Positions 58,642-64,000 of a DNA stretch of 64,000 nt are shown here, piece by piece. The DNA is from Cryptomeria japonica (Eukaryota > Streptophyta > Pinopsida > Cupressales > Cupressaceae): assembly GCF_030272615.1 (NCBI RefSeq), contig NC_081407.1:141178897-141242896 (forward strand), in the 5' to 3' direction. The notes beneath the pieces were generated by a model. The model saw only the letters and a program-made list of their open reading frames with translations, made no database searches and was not told where the DNA came from. The position numbers were made by a program, and so were the translations under genes. Within the stretch, counting starts at the first letter, position 1. Each line of letters starts with the position of its first letter.

Positions 58642-59689
58642 TCAACTAGCTCCATAACCATCCATGTCCTCCGTAAAAATCTTACGCAAGTCCTGACAGT
58701 AATCCCCGAAGAGATGCTTCCAACCTTCAACTTTCCAATCACTACCATGCTCCGAGGCCCACTTGGCCAAACAATCAGCTACTCTATTCCATTCACGAGG
58801 GATGTGGATGAAAGACACCTGCTCCATTAAAGAACCAATTTGGAGAATCTGTTGAACAATCCCTGCCAACTGCCACTAAACCCCACTCACCTTCTGCCCA
58901 GTCAACAAGTTAACAACAATTTGTGAGTTCAATTCACAAATCACCTTCCTTCATCCCAACTCCCAAGCTCGCTCTAGGGCATAGAGAATCGCAAATCCCT
59001 CCATAAAATTATTAGACTGCCACCCTTTATGCATCGAAAAGAGGAAAACAACCTCCCCCATGCTATTCCTGCCAACACCACCAACTCCAGCAAGGCCTGG
59101 GTTACCCCTAGATGAGCCATCAGTGTTAATCTTGATAAACTCATCCTGAGGGGGTATCCACCTTCCCACCCTTTGCACCTTCTTCATGGCCCGTCTGCCT
59201 CTCCTGACACATACTGAGGCCAGAGACAACTCCTGCAGACCAAGCCTACTCACAATATCTGCCTCCTCTCTACCCAAAGGAAAATTCACCTCACATTTTG
59301 TTTCCACTATCTCCCAGATCATTGCAATTATCCTATTCCAAACTTCCTAAACAAAGAGTCTAACCTCACGAAAGATCCTCTTATTCCTCTCGAGCCAAAT
59401 CTGCCACAGAATGAAGATGGGCCCAATATACCAGACAGTCTGTAGGAAGGAGAATAGGATAGGAGGTCTACCCAAACTGCTCCAAAACTCCACCAGAGAA
59501 TCCATGTGGATACAAGGATACTTTCACACCCCCCACCAATAATGCCAAATAAGCATAGAGAAGGGGCATCTGAAGAACAGGTGTGAGGAATCTTCCTCCC
59601 CATTACCACACAAAACACAGATAGAGGGTCCTAGAAATCCCCGCTTGCGGATATTGTCCAAGGTTAGACATCTATTCAAAGCCAAAGTC
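58642..59689 (-). pseudogene. LINE-C ORF2, zf-RVT end and RNase H
   Basis: One minus-strand frame with stops at 59524, near 59337, 58951, near 58880 and 58642. zf-RVT: LALNRCLTLDNIRKRGFLG, CVLCGNGEEDSSHLFFRCPF. A linker with WLERNKRIFREV follows. RNase H: FIKINTDGSSRGNPGLAG (first Asp), NNFMEGFAI (Glu), then CELNSQIVV, where the third acidic residue is normally Asp but is Asn here. The last part, FIHIPREWNRVADCLAKWAS, is the usual RNase H end with the final Asp. Confidence 0.85.
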
Positions 59690-60354
59690 TGAAGAAGTTG
59701 AGGAAATACAACTTCAGAGATCCCAAGAACACCTACATGGAAGAATGGAAGCACATAAAGCAAAAAAGAGAAGAATGGAAGCACATAAAGCAAAAAAGCA
59801 TAAATGCTCTGAAGAAGAAAATTATCAAGAGAAGAATGGAAGCACATAAAGCAAAAAAGCATAAATGCTCTAAAGAAGAAAATTATCATTCAGAAAGGGA
59901 ATCAGAAGAGAAGAATGGAAGCACATAAAGCAAAAAAGCATAAATGCTCTGAAGAAGAAAATTATCATTCAGAAAGGGAATCACAAGAGAAGAATGGAAG
60001 CACATAAAGCAAAAAAGCATAAATACTCTGAAGAAGAAAATTATCATTCAGAAAGAAGATCACAAGAGAAGAATGGAAGCACATAAAGCAAAAAAGCATA
60101 AATGCTCTGAAGAAGAAAATTATCATTCAGAAAGGGAATCAATTTAATTAACAAGTACAATACAATCCTTATAAAAGGATAATAGAAACCCTAAAGATAT
60201 GCAACCCTAAAGAAACCCTAAAGGAATAATGTGTATTTAATAATTATTAAATACCTACAATATTTATTAAATGCCTAAGTTTAGCTTAAGCATAGAGTTT
60301 AATAAACTAATAATTAAATAAATAATTATTAGCTAATACAAGATAACTCTAACA
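59690..60354 (-). repeat. 3' LTR, expanded by internal repeats
   Basis: 665 bp. Plus-strand ends are TGAAGAAGTTGAGG and CTCTAACA (minus-strand TGTTAGAG start). It matches 62090-62395 outside the internal repeat block. Confidence 0.85.
59741..60147 (+). repeat. 79-bp tandem repeat inside the 3' LTR
   Basis: AAGAATGGAAGCACATAAAG starts at 59741, 59771, 59832, 59911, 59990 and 60069. The last four starts are 79 bp apart; the first two are shortened units. The other LTR has a single copy (about 62158). Confidence 0.9.
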
Positions 60355-60366
60355 CCCCCCCCTTAA
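60355..60366 (-). promoter_or_regulatory. Polypurine tract
   Basis: The minus strand reads TTAAGGGGGGGG directly before the LTR start TGTTAGAG. Confidence 0.75.
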
Positions 60367-62076
60367 GATGAACTTAGGGAGTAGCTAAAAAAACTAAATG
60401 CATGAAGCAAAAAATGCAACTACATGATGAAGGCAAAAAATTTGGGTCCCGGCAAAAGGGCCTGATGAGGTACCCAATCACAACCAAATCTCTATAAATT
60501 GAAGAAATAAAGAAAACCACGTGGGAAAAAAACTCTAATCCAAAAAGAGATGGAAAAGAAAGAAGAACACCAATGAAGCATGAAATAGATGCAAACACTG
60601 TCGAAGAGTAGCTGCTGATCTGAAGAACCTCCACTGAAATAGAACATGACCAGGTAGAGAAGATTGTAATCTGCATGAGTGCCCTCAAATGACACTACTC
60701 AAATCAGATGGCAAACAAAGGCAAACAACTAAACTCGAAGATACAGATGGCATAGACACCAAATCCTGAAGAGTTGATCAATCGAACCAAGGAAGCATTA
60801 GAACCAACATGACAAATCTCCCCATAATGCTGAAAAGGGAGAGGGACAAGTACATTGAAAAGAATGGCCAACAAGAACTGCATGACGAAGAACCAGGAAC
60901 ATCGAAGGTGCAGAGAAAGTACATAGTGTCGTGGAAGGAACACTCATTTGACACACATCATGAGGCGAATGTCATGGAAGGAACACTCACTAGACAAAGG
61001 TAGATGGCAAACAAAACGCAAACATCAACCCCCTCATGGCACTTTATAAGTAGTGCATGTACAATAAGGCACAAGATGTGCAAGATCCTAAGTAAACAAT
61101 GCATGATGGCACTTTATCTTAGTGCGTTTGCATAAATGAAGCTACAATGATTACAAGACTAGAAATAGAAAAGAGAACCAAAACCGAGACATCCTACTTA
61201 GAGAAGAGATCCCAAGACCTGAAACAACCAAGATACCCACAGAGTGCTGAAGAAGTAAAAAATTGAAGAAAATATTCCTAGAGCAGAATCTGGAAAGAAA
61301 ACTCATATGGCTAGAAAGTACACGGGACAATATTTCCAACGATATAAAGTTTTCGAAAAACGAAGTTCAGATGCTCATTCTATGGCTCCCGGAGTGCAAA
61401 ATTTTTTTTTTGGCTTTGACAGACAAAAAAACCATCAAAAAAGAAAAATCAGAAGATCAAACCTCCAGATCTGAAGAGAGCTTGGAAAGAGCTTTCCGAT
61501 GATATAAGGTTTTTCAAAAAGCGCCTCCGTAAGACCAAGTTATGATAGAAATTAAAAAAATCCCTCTTTTAAGGCATAAAAAGGGGAAAAAATTTATTTT
61601 ATTATTTTAATTTTTTTTGACAAAACTTTTATGATGCAAGCCGTACGGATTTTTGTGCTTCGTAAAGCGTGCCAATGAAAAAATCATGGCCCAGATGCAC
61701 TTGCCACATAAATAGGTCGAATTATATATCAAAATGACTGGAAACGCCCTTCAGAGGCCAACTGTGAGGTCTTTTTTTGCCCAAACTGCTCTAAATTTTG
61801 TTTTTATAATTTTTTTTGACAAATTTCTCGAAATTCATGCCAAAAAAGGCAAAACCAAAGAAAAAATTTCAGAACCCAAATTTGTCAAAATTTGACAAAT
61901 TTTATATGGAAATGGGGGTTTTGAGGCATTCTGAGCTCAACGGTGAGGCCCATTTGAGCCCAAAATGATCAGAAAACAAAACAACTACCCCAGATCCAAT
62001 GAAAAACTCTGAAAAAACTTGAAACCCTCCTCCAAAAAATCTTCTGAAAAATCAAGAACAAACAGCAGCAGATGTA
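60367..62076 (-). other. Internal region without gag or pol
   Basis: No conserved coding domain on either strand. A GGAAGGAACACTCA motif is repeated near 60934 and 60976. The primer-proximal part is rich in T and GGGCTCA-type text and looks like an untranslated leader. Confidence 0.6.
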
Positions 62077-62089
62077 GGCTCTGATACCA
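62077..62089 (-). promoter_or_regulatory. Primer-binding site, initiator Met tRNA type
   Basis: The minus strand reads TGGTATCAGAGCC immediately after the LTR end (CTTCA). This is the usual methionine-tRNA primer site of plant LTR elements. Confidence 0.9.
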
Positions 62090-62395
62090 TGAAGAAGTTG
62101 AGGAAATACAACTTTAGAGATCCCAAGAACACGTGCATGCAAATACCTGTCACAAGAGAAGAATGGAGGCACATAAAGCAAAAAAGCATAAATGCTCTGA
62201 AGAAGAAAATTATCATTTAGAAAGGGAATCAATTTAATTAACAAGTACAATACAATCCTTATAAAAGGATAATAGAAACCCTAAAGGGATAATGTGTATT
62301 TAATAATTAGAATAATTATTAAATACCTACAATATTTATTAAATGCCTAAGTTTAGCTTAAGCGTAGAGTTTAATAAACTAATAATTAAATAAAT
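62090..62395 (-). repeat. 5' LTR, truncated at its outer end
   Basis: Matches the 3' LTR from TGAAGAAGTTGAGG to TAATTAAATAAAT, then breaks into LINE-C coding text. About 40 bp of the outer end is missing, and only one 79-bp-type unit is present. Confidence 0.85.
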
Positions 62396-64000
62396 TCCAC
62401 CAGTTCACCTCTCTTCCCTCAAGTCTTCGGTTCAACAATTCCCGGTATCCACTGGCCACTGTAAACACGCCCTTAGGATTTGGAGACCAAGCAAGCCCAT
62501 CCCTGCCCTTGAGGGAGCTATAGTGTCTACTCAGCAAAATGCCCTGCAGCTCAGCACACTCTTCCTCCATCCCAACAACCGGCCATTCATTAGGACTCTT
62601 CCACCTCTCCAAATCCAGTCGTCGACACCTATAAATAGCCTTGAAGTCAATCACCCTTGACCATTGAGCCTCCAAAAATCTCTAACATAGATTCCCAAGG
62701 TTAAGGAACTGATCAAGAATGGGAGGAAAGCCATCCCAAGAGTCGTTCCAGAAAATGACCTCTTGCCCCCTCCTAAAAATCCAAAAGAGTCCTGCCTTAA
62801 TGAGAGAAGCCCCCCTCTTGAGAGTATACCAGATCAAAGAGCCCTTTCCCTCAAGCAGATATCTAGGGATTTCCTCCATCGGGACCCTCTGCATATATTT
62901 GTTGGCCAAAATCCTTGCCCAGCCCCGATCCTGCTCAACACACCACGTCCAATACATTTTAGCCGCCAGGGCCTCCCAAAAAAGAACAGATTGCCTTAAA
63001 CCAAGCCCCCCCTCCTCCCCAACTACTTCGGGATACACACCAAGTCCCAATTGACAAGGCTCCATTTTGAAGAGGAGAGACTGCCTTCCCATAAGAATTG
63101 CCTAGCCAGAGAATCCAGACCCTTCAAGAACCACTTAGGAGCCACATGAAGCATACAATGATAGATCGAAAGAGCCTGAACTACCGACTGAATCAGTTGA
63201 ACCCTCCCAACAAAAGATAGCCATCTATGAGTCCAGTGTTCCACCTTCGTGCGAAATTTATCTAAGATACCCTGCCAAGCCTCCCTAGGAGGGTTACCAG
63301 GCGAGATAGGAATACCCAAATAAATCAAAGGTAGGGAGCCAACTTGGAATCTCAAGATAAGAGCAATCCTCCTTTGAAGAGTTTCAGGAGTGTTGAAAAA
63401 GAGGATAGAAGATTTATCCTCGTTGATTAGCTGGCCTAAGGCCAAAAGATAAACATGCAAAACCATACGCAAATTATTAGCTTCTCTAATCTGAGCAAGC
63501 CCCATAAGAGTCGTGTCATCCACAAACTACAAATGAGACTGCGACTGCAAGTCATTACCCCATCTCCAACCCCGAATAATACCCAGACCCACGTTATGCT
63601 TAATCAGCCTCTCCAGACCCTCTGCCAGAAGAATGAATAAATAATGGGAGAGGGGGTCCCCCTGATGGAGACCCCTAGATGCACCAAACAACTCAGTATG
63701 ATCTCCATTGATGAGCACAGAGAAAGAAGTGGTCGTAACACAACTCATAACCCACTGGATCCACTCATCAGCAAAACCAAAAGCCTTGAGGATCTTCTGA
63801 AGGAAGGCCCACCAAACTCTATCATATGCCTTAGCCATATCCAGCTTGATAAACATAGATTTTTCCTTGGAGGTTGCCATAGAATGAATGGTCTCCATAG
63901 CAATGACCACCCCATCACAAATTTGACTCCCTTCCACAAACCCACTATGCTCCTCAGAGATAACATTCCCCAAGTACTTCTTCAATCTATCTGCTATCAG
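62396..64000 (-). pseudogene. LINE-C ORF2, reverse transcriptase part, partial
   Basis: Open at the window edge. The minus strand reads LIADRLKKYLGNVISEEHSG, FIKLDMAKAYDRVWW, GLHQGDPLSHYLF, then TAG at 63527 immediately before FVDDTTLMG, the catalytic motif. TAG is one C-to-T step from CAG. The RT thumb follows (YLGIPISPGNPPREAW, WLSFVGRVQLIQSVVQAL). A one-base indel near 63025-63090 shifts the frame, and GEEGGLGLRQSVLFWEALAA continues to 62682 and then to about 62396 (GREVNWWN). The usual stretch linking to the zf-RVT end is missing at the LTR insertion. Confidence 0.85.

Larger units (their letters stand above)
59690..62395 (-). mobile_element. Non-autonomous LTR element with Met-tRNA primer site
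   Basis: An LTR element on the minus strand inside LINE-C ORF2. On that strand the order is 5' LTR (62395-62090), primer site TGGTATCAGAGCC, about 1.7 kb without gag or pol, purine tract AAGGGGGGGG, 3' LTR (60354-59690). Primer type and size suggest a copia-like LARD or large TRIM. The 5' LTR has lost about 40 bp at its outer end and some LINE sequence is also missing there, so no target duplication survives. Short ORFs inside are not convincing. Confidence 0.8.
58540..64000 (-). mobile_element. LINE-C, plant L1-type element, interrupted, runs off the window
   Basis: Minus-strand LINE. The 3' end is near 58540, with an AATAAA signal (minus strand, 58565-58560) and an A-rich end. RNase H and the zf-RVT end lie at 58642-59689, the 2.7 kb LTR element at 59690-62395, and RT with thumb at 62396-64000. 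The endonuclease and ORF1 would lie beyond position 64000. It is distinct in sequence from LINE-B. Confidence 0.85.

Noticed and set aside
60374-61003. Several 60-104 codon ORFs inside the 2.7 kb LTR element
   Set aside because: Hydrophobic or low-complexity text without gag or pol motifs; consistent with a non-coding internal region.

Overview
The window looks like intergenic DNA from a large, repeat-rich plant nuclear genome. A gymnosperm is plausible (an inference from element density and decay, not demonstrated). It is AT-rich, has no compact gene cluster, and is dominated by layered retrotransposons with many in-frame stops. The only host-gene candidate with a recognisable domain is one exon of a PGG-domain membrane protein near 57 kb (minus strand), plus a short fragment of a paralogue near 1.8 kb. 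Everything here was read by eye; no alignment or database search was run.

The left part (about 6.2-24.5 kb) is a three-level nest. An old LINE on the minus strand (LINE-A) was split by an LTR element that now survives as a solo LTR (7403-7812 plus 23176-23539, duplicated target CCTTC). That solo LTR was itself split by a 15.36 kb Ty3/gypsy-like element (7813-23170, duplicated target CTTAT, LTRs about 99% alike by hand count). The inner element encodes gag, an aspartic protease and a G-patch domain, but its reverse transcriptase, RNase H and integrase core are missing; only the integrase tail remains. On the opposite strand, next to the 3' LTR, it carries what reads as a complete second transcription unit: a TATA box, a short first exon with ATG, a 1,000-nt GT-AG intron, and a second exon encoding a plant mobile domain.

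The most unusual signal is inside that element. Three arrays of an octamer close to TAGCGCRT occur at 9371-9651, 11178-11530 and 20612-21029. In the first two the octamers sit on an exact 21-nt grid with unrelated 13-nt spacers; in the third the steps are 21 or 18 nt. The first two read forward ahead of gag. The third reads in reverse complement, that is forward for the antisense gene, and lies in its predicted intron. The core is rich in CpG yet better kept than the spacers.

The middle (24.5-39.6 kb) holds dispersed non-coding repeats (called here R-A to R-D), a 111-bp tandem repeat whose copies contain TCTAACGG sites resembling mitosis-specific (MSA) elements, long GA/TC microsatellites and a few decayed ORFs. 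From 39.6 to 46.9 kb lies LINE-B (minus strand): ORF1, a 4-nt overlap, ORF2 with endonuclease, RT, zf-RVT and RNase H, and an unusually long 3' region with an extra ORF and its own TATA-like box.

The right part holds a 4,016-bp solo LTR candidate (48254-52269, duplicated target TGTCC), the PGG exon, and LINE-C (58540 to beyond the window end, minus strand). LINE-C is interrupted by a 2.7 kb element lacking gag and pol, with a Met-tRNA-type primer site (59690-62395). Many of the inactivating stops fit C-to-T change, as expected after long cytosine methylation.
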